From Endosaccharibacter trunci (lineage in GTDB: Bacteria; Pseudomonadota; Alphaproteobacteria; Acetobacterales; Acetobacteraceae): DNA of 64,000 bases. The stretch is taken from assembly GCA_024515975.1 (NCBI GenBank), contig JAMSKV010000014.1, forward strand, positions 46,072 to 110,071, given 5' to 3'. The notes under the pieces are model-generated. The model ran no database searches and was not told the DNA's origin. It saw only the letters and a program-made list of their open reading frames with translations. Shown here piece by piece: positions 29,212-37,702 of this stretch. Both the position numbers and the translations under genes were made by a program. Every line of letters starts with the position of its first letter. Within the stretch, counting starts at the first letter, position 1.

Positions 29212-29613
29212 ATGAGCGGACAGGCTGCCCGGATGCGGGTCAACATCGCCGATGATCGGTCGCATGCGACCCTGGAGATGCTTCCGGCCAGCGGCATGAC
29301 CGGTGGGTTGACGCTGACGCTCGACCAGATCACCCAGTTGATCACCAGCCTGGGCCAGGCGCGCGCGGCGATGCTCGACGCCAAGCCGGTCCCGGCGATG
29401 GAGAACGCAACCTTCTCGCCGGTCTTCAACACCCGCTGGATGGTGCAGCCCGAGGCGCTGACCGAAGGCTCGGTGATCGCGTTCCAGCATCCGGCTTATG
29501 GTGCGGTCGGCTTCGTGCTGCCGCCCGCGGAAACGGAGAAGGTGGTGCGGGCGCTCACCGTGCATATGGGCATGGTGCATTCCAGCGAGCGGCCGCAGGG
29601 CAAGCCGAACTGA
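29212..29613 (+). CDS. conserved-looking protein of unknown function
   Basis: 133 residues; family not recognised. Not membrane-bound and without a signal peptide. It begins with a short beta-rich part (MRVNIADDRSHATLEMLPAS), then a helix TLDQITQLITSLGQARAAML, an aromatic segment FNTRWMVQPEAL, and ends with VIAFQHPAYGAVGFVLPPAE. A GAGGAG ribosome binding site precedes ATG 29212; ATG 29233 is a second possibility. It follows ispE by 37 bases and may share its transcript. Confidence 0.6.
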   Translation: MSGQAARMRVNIADDRSHATLEMLPASGMTGGLTLTLDQITQLITSLGQARAAMLDAKPVPAMENATFSPVFNTRWMVQPEALTEGSVIAFQHPAYGAVGFVLPPAETEKVVRALTVHMGMVHSSERPQGKPN

Positions 29614-29626
29614 CGCCCGGCCCGCC

Positions 29627-29950
29627 TCAGCCGGAGGGGGCGGCGCCGGTGTCGATTCCCAGACGAAGTAGGCGGTCGCCCGCCGTCGCTCCGTGATGGC
29701 GGCCGCTCCTGCCCGCACGGAACTGACAATGTCCGGCGGCGCGCGATCCGGCGTGCCGCAGTCGAAGGGCGGTTGGGGTGTGTATTGCATGTAGAGCTGG
29801 ATCGCCTGCGCGACCGCATCGCCGTGCAGAGCAGCGGCAAGTTCGAGCGCGTCGTCGGCGGACCCAGTCCAGCACCGGTGCGTCGTCCGTGAGCGCTTCC
29901 TGGCCGTGCGAGCGTCGGCGAGGGCCGCTGAGGGCGCCACGAGCGCCGCT
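29627..29950 (-). pseudogene. degenerate small exported-protein gene
   Basis: The 335 bases between two converging genes hold coding-like sequence on the minus strand but no intact gene. One frame reads a signal-peptide-like LAGLAALVAPSAALADAR shape (IAGLAALVAPSAALADAR), then SADDALELAAALHGDAVAQ, AIQLYMQYTPQPPFDCG and ATAYFVWESTPAPPP, but has no ATG/GTG/TTG at its beginning and no stop until about 28951. The neighbouring frame supplies the more protein-like EALTDDAPVLDWV and a stop codon (29627-29629) right after the run of C residues that encodes PPPP. Two or more indels, or sequencing errors, would explain this. I do not know the family. Confidence 0.4.
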
Positions 29951-30524
29951 AAACCCGCAATGCGACCAGCAGGCCGCCAACCACCAGAACGAAGGCGGCC
30001 AGGGCCAGCAGGGTGAGGCGTTTCTCGATGAACGCCTGAGCGGCCGGGCCGAAGCGGCGCAGCAGGGCGGCGACCAGGAAGAAGCGTGCGCCACGCGTGA
30101 TCAGGCTCGCCAGCAGGAACAGCGGCAGGCTGTAATGGGCGACGCCGGCGGCGATGGCGACCACCTTGTAGGGCACCGGGGTTAGGCCCTTGAGCAGGAT
30201 CACGGTGAAGCCGTAGCGCGCGAAGCTGTCGCGATACACCGCCAGCGCATGCTCGGCGTGGTAGAGATGGATCACCCGGTCGGCGAGCCCGATCAGAAGA
30301 TCGCCCAGCAGCCAGCCGACCGCGCCGCCGCACAGGCTGGCGAGGGTGCAGAGGCCGGCGAGCAGCCAGGCGCGGTCGCGGCGCGCCAGCACCATCGGGA
30401 TCAGCAGCAGATCGGGCGGCACCGGAAACACGCTGCCCTCAGCAAACGCGATCAGGGCAAGCCAGAGCGGCGCGGACGGGCGTGCGGACAGCGCCAGGAC
30501 GGCGGCGTAGAGGCGCTGCAGCAT
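29949..30524 (-). CDS. YqaA/DedA-type inner-membrane protein
   Basis: 191 residues with about five membrane segments. FAEGSVFPVPPDLLLIPMVLA at about 27-47 and FARYGFTVILLKGLTPVPYKVVAIAAGV at about 100-127 match the two re-entrant regions of YqaA/VTT-domain proteins, which are related to DedA and TVP38 lipid-translocating proteins. Start ATG 30524 sits just before the first hydrophobic segment (MLQRLYAAVLAL). Distant relative of the TVP38-type protein at 10.8 kb. Confidence 0.82.
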   Translation of the reverse strand: MLQRLYAAVLALSARPSAPLWLALIAFAEGSVFPVPPDLLLIPMVLARRDRAWLLAGLCTLASLCGGAVGWLLGDLLIGLADRVIHLYHAEHALAVYRDSFARYGFTVILLKGLTPVPYKVVAIAAGVAHYSLPLFLLASLITRGARFFLVAALLRRFGPAAQAFIEKRLTLLALAAFVLVVGGLLVALRV

Positions 30525-30600
30525 GAAGACGGGGTCCGATCGGAAGAAACGCTGCGCGCCCGATAGCGGTTCGGGCGGCGGCTGGAAAGACGGGGTGCGT

Positions 30601-32166
30601 TCAGGCGACCAGGGTGACGGTGGCCTTGAGGCCGTGCGGGGTGCGATTGGCGAGCGCGATGTCGCCGCCCTGGGCGCGAATGATGTTGCGGGCGATGGAG
30701 AGCCCGAGCCCGGTGCCGCCGGTCTCGCGGTTGCGGCTGGTTTCCATGCGCACGAAGGGCTCGAACACTCGCTCCAGCATGTCGGCGGGGATGCCGGGGC
30801 CGTCATCCTCGATCAGCACGCAGACATGCCCGTCATGGGGAGGCTTCAGCGTGACGCGGGCGCCGCCGCCGTATTTGATGCCGTTGCCGACCAGATTGGC
30901 GAGGGCGCGCTTCAGCGCGAGCGGGCGGGCCTGGAGGGTGACGGCGGGGGGCGGGCTGGCGAAGCCGACATGGTCGGCGAGGTCCGGGCGCCCGTCGGTG
31001 GCGTCGTCGATGATGGTGCTGAGCAGGGCGTTCAGGTCGAGCGGCACCATCGGCTCGCGATCGGCGCTGTCGCGGCCGAAGGCGAGCGTGGCCGACACCA
31101 TCGCTTCCAGCTCGTCGAGATCGGCCAGGAACTTGGCGCGCAACTCGTCGTCGTCGATGAACTCGGCGCGCAGCTTCATGCGGGTGATCGGCGTGCGCAG
31201 ATCGTGGCCGATGGCGGTGAGCATCAGCGTACGGTCGGTGACGAAGCGCCGGATGCGGGAAGCCATGGTGTTGAAGGCGATCGCCGCGGTGGCGACCTCC
31301 GTCGGCCCGTCTTCGGGCAGCGGATCGGAATTGACGTTGCGTCCGAGCCGCTCGGCCGCGACCGCCAGCGTGCGGAGCGGGGCGGTGAGCCGGCGCACGG
31401 CCCAGATGCTGAGCAGCCCCGCGGCCGTGGTCATCAGAAGAAAGGCGAGCGGCAGCGTGGGCGACAGGAACGGATCGGCCAGCGGCATGACGAAGCGTAC
31501 GGTGAGCCAGCGCTGATCGTCCGGAAACTGCATGGACACCGCATAGAGGCGACCGAGATGGGCAAAGGGCGAATCATGCGGCTCTCCCATCGGCCCGAAC
31601 TCTTCGCCCCGCGGCGGTCCCCCGTTCAGCCAGTTCGGCGGCGGCTCGCCCGGCCGGAACGGGTGCCAGACCGGCCATGCGTTCTCTTCGCCCGGATGGG
31701 TGTTGGGACCGAAGAAGCCGGCATTGTGGGTGTTGTTGTAGTTGTTGGCGATCAGGATGCGCGTGGGCCGCAGGCGGGGCGGGATCGGATAGGCCGCCAC
31801 GTTGTGGCGCATGAACCCCTGCACCGCGAACGGTGCGGGATGCAGGCTGCCGAGAATGGGCGTGTCGGCGATGAAGGCGTGGAAGCCGGGCGGCAGATGC
31901 AGACGCCTGAGGTCCGCGTCACGCGCCAACGGATCGGCTTCCGCCACCGCGCGATAGATGCTGCCGACCTCTGCGCCGACCTCGCGCGCGTTGTTGATCC
32001 GGGCGAAATCGATTCGATCGAGCGTATGAATCAGCAGGCCCATAGTCTGCACGACGATGAGGCCGAGCAGGAGCACGAGAGCGGTGCGCGCGGCGAGACT
32101 CCGCGGCAGAATGCGCCGTCTTCGCGCCGGCGTCGCGGGCCGGGCGTCCGAAACCGGGACCGTCAG
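30601..32166 (-). CDS. two-component sensor histidine kinase
   Basis: 521 residues if translation starts at CTG 32166, 491 from GTG 32076. The CTG start is preferred because GAGGG lies four bases before it and it supplies the basic stretch RRRRILPRSLAARTALVLLL needed before the first membrane segment; no ATG, GTG or TTG exists in frame between the upstream stop and 32076. Then come a periplasmic domain (about 60-230), a second membrane segment, a HAMP domain, the HisKA box IGHDLRTPITRMK with the phosphorylated histidine, and the ATPase boxes (LVGNGIKYGG, DDGPGIP, GGTGLGLSIARNI). EnvZ-like order. Partner of the response regulator just upstream; signal unknown. Confidence 0.93.
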   Translation of the reverse strand: MTVPVSDARPATPARRRRILPRSLAARTALVLLLGLIVVQTMGLLIHTLDRIDFARINNAREVGAEVGSIYRAVAEADPLARDADLRRLHLPPGFHAFIADTPILGSLHPAPFAVQGFMRHNVAAYPIPPRLRPTRILIANNYNNTHNAGFFGPNTHPGEENAWPVWHPFRPGEPPPNWLNGGPPRGEEFGPMGEPHDSPFAHLGRLYAVSMQFPDDQRWLTVRFVMPLADPFLSPTLPLAFLLMTTAAGLLSIWAVRRLTAPLRTLAVAAERLGRNVNSDPLPEDGPTEVATAAIAFNTMASRIRRFVTDRTLMLTAIGHDLRTPITRMKLRAEFIDDDELRAKFLADLDELEAMVSATLAFGRDSADREPMVPLDLNALLSTIIDDATDGRPDLADHVGFASPPPAVTLQARPLALKRALANLVGNGIKYGGGARVTLKPPHDGHVCVLIEDDGPGIPADMLERVFEPFVRMETSRNRETGGTGLGLSIARNIIRAQGGDIALANRTPHGLKATVTLVA

Positions 32167-32173
32167 GGCGCCC

Positions 32174-32905
32174 TCAAACGCGTTCGACGTCGGCCGACAG
32201 CACGTAGCCGCCGCCGCGCACGGTCTTGATCACCTGCGCATTGCGCCCGTCATCCTCGAGCTTGCGTCGCAGCCGGGAGATGGCGACGTCGATCGCGCGG
32301 TCGAACGGTCCCGCCTGGCGGCCGCGCAGCAGGTCGAGCAGCATGTCTCGCGTCAGTACGCGATTGGCGCGATCCAGCAGGGCGACCAGGAGTTCGTATT
32401 CGCCGCCGGTCAGCGGAACCTCCACCCCATCCGGATTGAGCAGGCGGCGTCGCAAGGGTTCCAGCGACCAGCCCGCGAACCGCAGCACGCGTACGTCGCC
32501 ATCCGTCTTGCGCTCGTCGCGCTCTGCGGTGCGCCGCATGACGGCGCGCATCCGGGCCATCAGCTCGCGCGGGTTGAACGGCTTGGGCAGATAGTCGTCC
32601 GCGCCGAGTTCGAGACCGATGATGCGGTCGGTCTCGTCGCCCATGGCGGTCAGCATGATGATCGGAACATTGCCCTGCGTGCGCATCCAGCGGGCGAGGT
32701 CGAGACCGCTTTCGCCGGGCAGCATCAGATCGAGAACGACCAGGTGATAATGGCCGTTGATCCAGGCCTTGCGCGCCTCGCGCCCGTCGCGGGCGGCGGT
32801 GACGCGGAAGCGGTTGCGCTCCAGGAAGCGGGCGAGCAGATCCCTGATCTCGCGGTCGTCGTCGACGATAAGGATATGAGGCAGCGTTTCCATGAGACGC
32901 AGCAT
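32174..32905 (-). CDS. OmpR-family response regulator
   Basis: 243 residues. Receiver domain with the acidic pocket ILIVDDD, phosphorylated aspartate in LVVLDLMLPGESG, T in MLTAMGDE and K in LPKPFNPREL; then an OmpR/PhoB winged helix with LTGGEYELLVALL and DVAISRLRRKLEDD. It regulates transcription on phosphorylation by the kinase encoded next. ATG 32893 is an alternative start four residues in. The pair resembles OmpR/EnvZ in order and spacing, but the regulon cannot be told from the sequence. Confidence 0.94.
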   Translation of the reverse strand: MLRLMETLPHILIVDDDREIRDLLARFLERNRFRVTAARDGREARKAWINGHYHLVVLDLMLPGESGLDLARWMRTQGNVPIIMLTAMGDETDRIIGLELGADDYLPKPFNPRELMARMRAVMRRTAERDERKTDGDVRVLRFAGWSLEPLRRRLLNPDGVEVPLTGGEYELLVALLDRANRVLTRDMLLDLLRGRQAGPFDRAIDVAISRLRRKLEDDGRNAQVIKTVRGGGYVLSADVERV

Positions 32906-33008
32906 AGCCAGTTACAATCGGGCTGTGCACCGGGCGTTGCAATTGGTTGCAACGTTCCCCGCCGCGAATGCGGCCGCGTATCGTCCCCCGCGGCGGCCGC
33001 GTTTTGTC

Positions 33009-33749
33009 CTATTTATAGATCATCTTGCGGGTCATGCCGCCGTCGATCACGAACTCGGCGCCGGTGACGAAGCCGCTCTCGGGACCGAGCAGCCAGGCCG
33101 CCATGGCGGCGACATCCGCCGGCGTTCCGACCCGTCCCGCCGGATGCTGTGCGTGGTCTTCGGGCGAGAGCGTTTCGCCGTCCACGTCGATCCAGCCGGG
33201 GCTGATGCAATTGCAGCGCACCTTCGGGCCGAGGCTGATCGACAAAGCGTGCGTGAGCGCGACGATCCCGCCTTTGCTGGCCGCATAGGCTTCGGTGTCG
33301 GGCTCCGACATGTGCGCGCGGGTGGAGGCGATGGCGACGATGGCGGCGGCATCGCTGCGGTCCAGCAGAGGCTGCGCGGCGCGCGCGAGCAGGAACAGGG
33401 CCGACAGGTTGCTCGCGATCACCGTGTTCCATTCCGAGACGGAGAGTTCGCGGATCGGCTTGCGGATCATGATGCCGGCATTGCTGACCAGCGCGTCGAG
33501 CCGGCCATGCGCGTCACCGATCGCCGCGACGGTTCGTTCGATCGCGGCCGGGTTTGCGAGGTCGATCCGGTGCGGGTGGAAACGCTCCGCCGCGTGCTGA
33601 GGGTCGCGATCGAGACCGTGCACGGTCCAGCCGTCCTGCAGAAGACGATCGGCGATCGCGCGGCCGATGCCGTGCGCGCTGCCGGTGACGAGGGCGATCC
33701 GGTTTTCCCGCGACCCTTGCGTATCGTCTGCGTTGCCGCGCTGTGGCAC
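33009..33749 (-). CDS. SDR family oxidoreductase
   Basis: 246 residues from GTG 33749, chosen because AGGAGGG lies just upstream; the longer open frame to 33962 reads through the opposite-strand promoter. Classical short-chain dehydrogenase: cofactor loop TGSAHGIGRAIA, NAGIM, catalytic serine region AIASTRAHM, and YAASKGG with the catalytic Y and K. C-terminal VTGAEFVIDGGMTRKM is typical. The residue after the second strand is D in LDRDPQ, suggesting NAD(H). Substrate unknown. Confidence 0.88.
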   Translation of the reverse strand: MPQRGNADDTQGSRENRIALVTGSAHGIGRAIADRLLQDGWTVHGLDRDPQHAAERFHPHRIDLANPAAIERTVAAIGDAHGRLDALVSNAGIMIRKPIRELSVSEWNTVIASNLSALFLLARAAQPLLDRSDAAAIVAIASTRAHMSEPDTEAYAASKGGIVALTHALSISLGPKVRCNCISPGWIDVDGETLSPEDHAQHPAGRVGTPADVAAMAAWLLGPESGFVTGAEFVIDGGMTRKMIYK

Positions 33750-33807
33750 AGTTCCCTCCTGGCTCGAACCCGTGTCTCTGAACGCGCGTTCCGCCGGTCG
33801 GGATGCA

Positions 33808-33821
33808 CCAACCCGGGTTGG
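33808..33821. promoter_or_regulatory. 14-base perfect palindrome between SDR and PRC genes
   Basis: CCAACCCGGGTTGG is a perfect inverted repeat lying 10 bases before the ATG of the PRC-barrel gene and 59 bases upstream of the divergent SDR start. It contains the same ACCCGGGT core as the pair at 2877-2909, with different flanks. It could be an operator, or could be chance in a GC-rich sequence. Confidence 0.35.
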
Positions 33822-33830
33822 GGAGGCTGG

Positions 33831-35006
33831 ATGACAGGTTCGACGCTGCGCGGCGGCGCTGTGCTGGGGTGGACGTTGCTGTCGCTCGTCGTCTGCGACG
33901 TATCGGCGCACGCGCAGGACAAGCGCGATACGGAGGCGCGCGCGGCGGCGCCGGCAAAGCACCCGGCCGATCCGGTACGGCCTGAAGCCACGCCCTCTGA
34001 CGCGGCCAAGGGCGTGCCAAAGCCCGCCCCGAAAAGTACCCCCGGAAACATTCCGGCCGACACGGCGAAAACGAACGCCGCCGCGACGGACGCGAAGGAG
34101 GCGTCAGCGAGCGCCGGAACCGCTGCCGGAACGGCGACTGCCGCGCAGACCGGGGCGGGCCCCGCCGCGCCTGCGAGCGCGACGGCCCCGCCTGCCGCGG
34201 CGCCGGATCCCACGGCCGGGGACCGGACCGCGCTGATCGACCAGGACGTGGCGCAGCATCCGCCGCAGACGACGATTCCCTCGCGCGATCCGTCGCATCT
34301 GATGACGGCCAAGATGAAGCTGGGCGGGCTGCTCGATCGCAGCGTGCGCAGCCTGGAGAACAGCGAGGTCGGGCGCGTCATCGACGTGATGACCGGCGAT
34401 GACGGCAAGCCCGCCGCTCTCGAGCTCGATGTCGGCGGGTTCCTCGGCGTCGGCAACCGGCGCATCGCGGTGGCGTGGAACCTGTTCGACCTGACCCGCA
34501 TTGGTCAGAACGATCCTCTGCGCGTGGCGCTGAGCGCGGCCCAGGTGCGCTCGGCACCGGCCATGGACGAGTCGGGAGAAACCCAGGTTGTGACCGGTGC
34601 CGAGCCGGTCGGGACCGCGCCGCCGGCCCCGGGGACGAAACCGGACGCGGCGCAGACGAAAGCAGCGGCGTCGCCCGCGACGGCCGCCCCCGGTCCGGCC
34701 CCGACTTCCTCTGCCGCGACCCCTCCGGCCGGGCCGACGGACGGACAGCAGGCCGCCCCCGTCAAGGCCGGACCGGCGACGACCGAGCCGGCCGCCGGCC
34801 CGGCCGGCCAGGGCGAGACCACGCACGCTGTGAAACCGGCTGCGCAGGCCGATCAGCAACCGGCCGCGGCCGGGCAGGCGGCCAGGGCGGAGAGGAGGCC
34901 GGCGGCGCATCCGGCCGAAAGCTCGGCATCGCGACACGAGGATGCGGCGCATCACTCCGATCAGGATGCGGCCCCGCGAGACGGAAACGGGGAACCACGG
35001 TTCTGA
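33831..35006 (+). CDS. exported PRC-barrel domain protein with low-complexity arms
   Basis: 391 residues. Signal peptide (LLSLVVCDVSAHAQ, cleavage near residue 28). A PRC-barrel-like domain lies in the middle (about 155-230: LMTAKMKLGGLLDRSVRSLE, then GRVIDVMTGDDGKPAALELD). On both sides are long A/P/T/G-rich, probably disordered arms (about 30-150 and 240-370), and the C terminus is rich in H, D and R. PRC barrels often bind proteins or RNA; exported ones in alphaproteobacteria are common but uncharacterised. GGGGAGG precedes the ATG. The MFS gene follows 17 bases downstream. Confidence 0.75.
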   Translation: MTGSTLRGGAVLGWTLLSLVVCDVSAHAQDKRDTEARAAAPAKHPADPVRPEATPSDAAKGVPKPAPKSTPGNIPADTAKTNAAATDAKEASASAGTAAGTATAAQTGAGPAAPASATAPPAAAPDPTAGDRTALIDQDVAQHPPQTTIPSRDPSHLMTAKMKLGGLLDRSVRSLENSEVGRVIDVMTGDDGKPAALELDVGGFLGVGNRRIAVAWNLFDLTRIGQNDPLRVALSAAQVRSAPAMDESGETQVVTGAEPVGTAPPAPGTKPDAAQTKAAASPATAAPGPAPTSSAATPPAGPTDGQQAAPVKAGPATTEPAAGPAGQGETTHAVKPAAQADQQPAAAGQAARAERRPAAHPAESSASRHEDAAHHSDQDAAPRDGNGEPRF

Positions 35007-35023
35007 CCGGCGTTCCGTCCGCG

Positions 35024-36541
35024 ATGACGGCTCCTCGCGCTCCGAAGACATCCCCTGGCTCGGTGGTGGACCGGCGCAGCCAGAAGGGGCTGGACTGGCT
35101 GAATTTCTTCGTCGCCAACCTGCAGACCGCCTTCGGGCCGTTCATCGCCGTCTATCTGACCAGCGCGCACTGGACCCAGGGTCAGATCGGCCTCGTCCTG
35201 ACGGTGGGGTCGGTGACGGCGATGGCGAGCCAGGTGCCTGCCGGCGCCGCCGTCGACATGCTGCGCAACAAGCACGCGGCCGCCTCCCTGGCGATCATCG
35301 CCATCGTTCTGTCCTGTCTGCTGCTGGCGGTGTTTCCGGATCGTCTGCCGGTGACGGCGGCGGAGATCCTGCACGGGTTCGCGAGCTGCATGCTGAATCC
35401 GGCCATCGCGGCGATCACCCTGTCGGTGGTCGCGGCGGGTGTGGCGGCGCAGGAGGCTGAGCTTCGCGCCAGCACCGCCCGCGCCGCGGCCGAAGCGGGG
35501 CTGACGGCGGCTGTCGCGATGACAGAGGCCGGCGATCCGATGATGGCGGCGTCCGGTATGGCGCTGTCAGAGCGACCGGCGGCGGCGAGCCCGTCCTCCG
35601 TGCCGGCCAATATCGCCATCGCGCAGGATGTGGAGGCGCGCGCGGCGGCGGAAGCGGCGGCGCCGGCCCATGCGGCTTTGGGCGAGCGGTTCGGGCGCAA
35701 TGCGTCCTTCGGCTCCATCGGCAACGCCGTGGCAGCGGGTCTGATGGGCGGCGTCGGCTATCTGGTGTCGGCGCGCGCGACCTTCTTCCTCGGCGCGCTG
35801 CTGGCCCTGCCCGGGCTGATCGCCTTGCGGATGATCGCCCGCGTGCCGGAACCGGCGGCGCAGGCGCCCAAGGGCGCCGCGTCCGACGAGATGATCGCCG
35901 CCAAGCCGAAGGGGGGCGTGCGCGCCCTGCTGCGCGACAGGCGTCTGGCGGCCTTCGCCGTGTGCGTGGTGCTGTATCATCTCGGCAATGGCGGTATGCT
36001 GACGCTGGCGGCCGGCGAGGTGACGCGCAATGCCGGTCATCTGGCCGAGCTGGTGATCGCCGCCTGCATCCTGCTGCCGCAGATCCTGGGCGCCTATCTG
36101 TCGCCGAAGATCGGGCGCTGGGCAGGAATTTTCGGACGACGGCCGGTGATGATGGTGGCGTTCGCCGCCGTGCCCTTGCGGGGCATTCTGCTGGCGGTGT
36201 CGCCATCGCCGGTGCTGATCGTGGCGGTGCAGATGCTGGATGCGGTGAGTTCGGCCGCGTTCGGGGTGATGATGCCGCTGGTGGCGGCGGATCTCAGCCG
36301 CGGCACAGGGCGGTTCAACCTGTGCATGGGGTTGCTCGGCCTGGCCATGGGGATCGGTGCGAGTTTCAGCACCAGCCTGGCCGGTCTGGTGGCGGACCGG
36401 TCCTTGCGGGCCGGTTTCCTGGTGCTGGCGGCGTCCGGGCTGTTGTGCGTGACCGCCGTGGCGGTGCTGTTCCGGGAAACCGCGCCAGGGCCTTTGCAGC
36501 CGGTGTGGCGCAGCCTGCGGAAGGGCGGCCGCATCGGCTGA
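35024..36541 (+). CDS. MFS transporter with a cytoplasmic insertion
   Basis: 505 residues. Start at ATG 35024, after which QKGLDWLNFFVANLQTAFGP opens the first membrane segment. The conserved block ALGERFGRNASFGSIGNAVAAGLMG belongs to an MFS subfamily of unknown substrate. Between the fourth segment (ITLSVVAAGVAA) and this block is an insertion of about 75 residues (about 140-215) rich in A, E, S and M (RASTARAAAEAGLTAAVAMT), absent from the typical arrangement in my memory of the family. Inner membrane. Transcribed together with the PRC-barrel gene. Confidence 0.85.
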   Translation: MTAPRAPKTSPGSVVDRRSQKGLDWLNFFVANLQTAFGPFIAVYLTSAHWTQGQIGLVLTVGSVTAMASQVPAGAAVDMLRNKHAAASLAIIAIVLSCLLLAVFPDRLPVTAAEILHGFASCMLNPAIAAITLSVVAAGVAAQEAELRASTARAAAEAGLTAAVAMTEAGDPMMAASGMALSERPAAASPSSVPANIAIAQDVEARAAAEAAAPAHAALGERFGRNASFGSIGNAVAAGLMGGVGYLVSARATFFLGALLALPGLIALRMIARVPEPAAQAPKGAASDEMIAAKPKGGVRALLRDRRLAAFAVCVVLYHLGNGGMLTLAAGEVTRNAGHLAELVIAACILLPQILGAYLSPKIGRWAGIFGRRPVMMVAFAAVPLRGILLAVSPSPVLIVAVQMLDAVSSAAFGVMMPLVAADLSRGTGRFNLCMGLLGLAMGIGASFSTSLAGLVADRSLRAGFLVLAASGLLCVTAVAVLFRETAPGPLQPVWRSLRKGGRIG

Positions 36542-36568
36542 TGCCACGCCGGTCGCGTGGCATCAGCC
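36536..36568. terminator. 14-bp perfect hairpin at the end of the MFS gene
   Basis: GGCTGATGCCACGC (36536-36549) and GCGTGGCATCAGCC (36555-36568) form a perfect 14-bp stem with a 5-base loop. The stem includes the TGA stop of the MFS gene. The converging cysteine synthase gene ends 48 bases further on. No T run is present; the stem is strong enough to mark the transcript end or protect it. Confidence 0.6.
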
Positions 36569-36616
36569 GGCGAACGAGGCCCAGCCCCTCGGCCGGGGCG
36601 TCGCTCTTCCGCCGGG

Positions 36617-37663
36617 TCAGTCGAGCCAGGGCGGCGTGGGCAGATTGCGTTCGCGGAGAAAGTCCGGATTGAACAGCTTGCTCTGGTAGCGTGCTCCGCC
36701 GTCGCACAGGATGGTCGCGATCGTGTGGCCCGGCCCCATCGCGCGGGCGACTCGGATCGCCGCCGCGACGTTGAGTCCCGCGGAACCGCCGATCGACAGC
36801 CCTTCCCTGATCAGCAGATCGAACACCTGCTGCAGCGCTTCCGGGTCCGGGATGCGCTCGGCATCGTCGATCGGGATGCCTTCCAGATTGCCGGGCACGC
36901 GCGACTGGCCGATTCCTTCGGTAATCGAGGTGCCTTCCATCTGCAGTTCGCCGGTCTTGACCCAGCTATACAGGGCGGAACCCTCCGGATCGGCCAGCAC
37001 GATCCGCGGCGTCGCTTTTCCATCCCGCTCGGCCAGGTCGCGCAGGCCCAGCGCCACGCCGGCCAGAGTGCCGCCCGTGCCACAGGCGCAGGTGAAGGCG
37101 TCGAGCCTGCCGTTCGTCTGTCGCCACAGCTCGGCGGCAGTCGTGCGGCGGTGGCCTTCCCGATTGGCGAGATTGTCGAACTGGTTGGCCCAGACCGCGC
37201 CGGTCTCCTCCGCCAGACGTCGCGATACGTGCACGTAGTTGCCCGGATCCTTGAAAGGCTTGGCCGGCACCAGACGCAGATCGGCACCGATCATGCGCAG
37301 GAACTCGATCTTCTCGCGGCTCTGCGTTTCCGGCATCACGATCACGCATTTATAGCCGCGCGCATTGCCGACCAGCGTGAGGCCGATGCCGGTATTGCCG
37401 GCGGTGCCTTCGACGATGGTGCCGCCGGGCTTGAGCGAGCCGTCCCGCTCCGCTGCTTCGATGATCGCGGCGGCGGCGCGATCCTTCACCGAACCGCCGG
37501 GATTCATGAATTCGGCCTTGCCGTAGATACGGCAGCCGGTGAGTTCGGACGGCCCGCGCAGCAGGATCAGCGGAGTGCCGCCGATCGCGGCATCGAGATC
37601 AGCGGAGGTTTCGCGCCAGCCCGTCTCGCGAATGGCTTCGGTCGCTTCTATGGTTCGTGGCAT
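36617..37663 (-). CDS. cysK: cysteine synthase A (PLP-dependent)
   Basis: 348 residues. O-acetylserine sulfhydrylase family: PLP lysine K60 in NPGGSVKDRAA, phosphate-binding GTAGNTGIGL at about 88-97, CACGTGGTLAG, and GLSIGGSAGLN near the C terminus. It is about 30 residues longer than E. coli CysK, with an N-terminal extension (MPRTIEATEAIRETGWRE) that is common in alphaproteobacterial homologues. Makes cysteine from O-acetylserine and sulfide in the cytoplasm. A rhodanese gene starts divergently 39 bases away, a plausible sulfur-metabolism pairing. Confidence 0.92.
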   Translation of the reverse strand: MPRTIEATEAIRETGWRETSADLDAAIGGTPLILLRGPSELTGCRIYGKAEFMNPGGSVKDRAAAAIIEAAERDGSLKPGGTIVEGTAGNTGIGLTLVGNARGYKCVIVMPETQSREKIEFLRMIGADLRLVPAKPFKDPGNYVHVSRRLAEETGAVWANQFDNLANREGHRRTTAAELWRQTNGRLDAFTCACGTGGTLAGVALGLRDLAERDGKATPRIVLADPEGSALYSWVKTGELQMEGTSITEGIGQSRVPGNLEGIPIDDAERIPDPEALQQVFDLLIREGLSIGGSAGLNVAAAIRVARAMGPGHTIATILCDGGARYQSKLFNPDFLRERNLPTPPWLD

Positions 37664-37702
37664 CGCGATTCACCTCAAAACGGGTCGAACAGGAAAGCAG
37701 GG

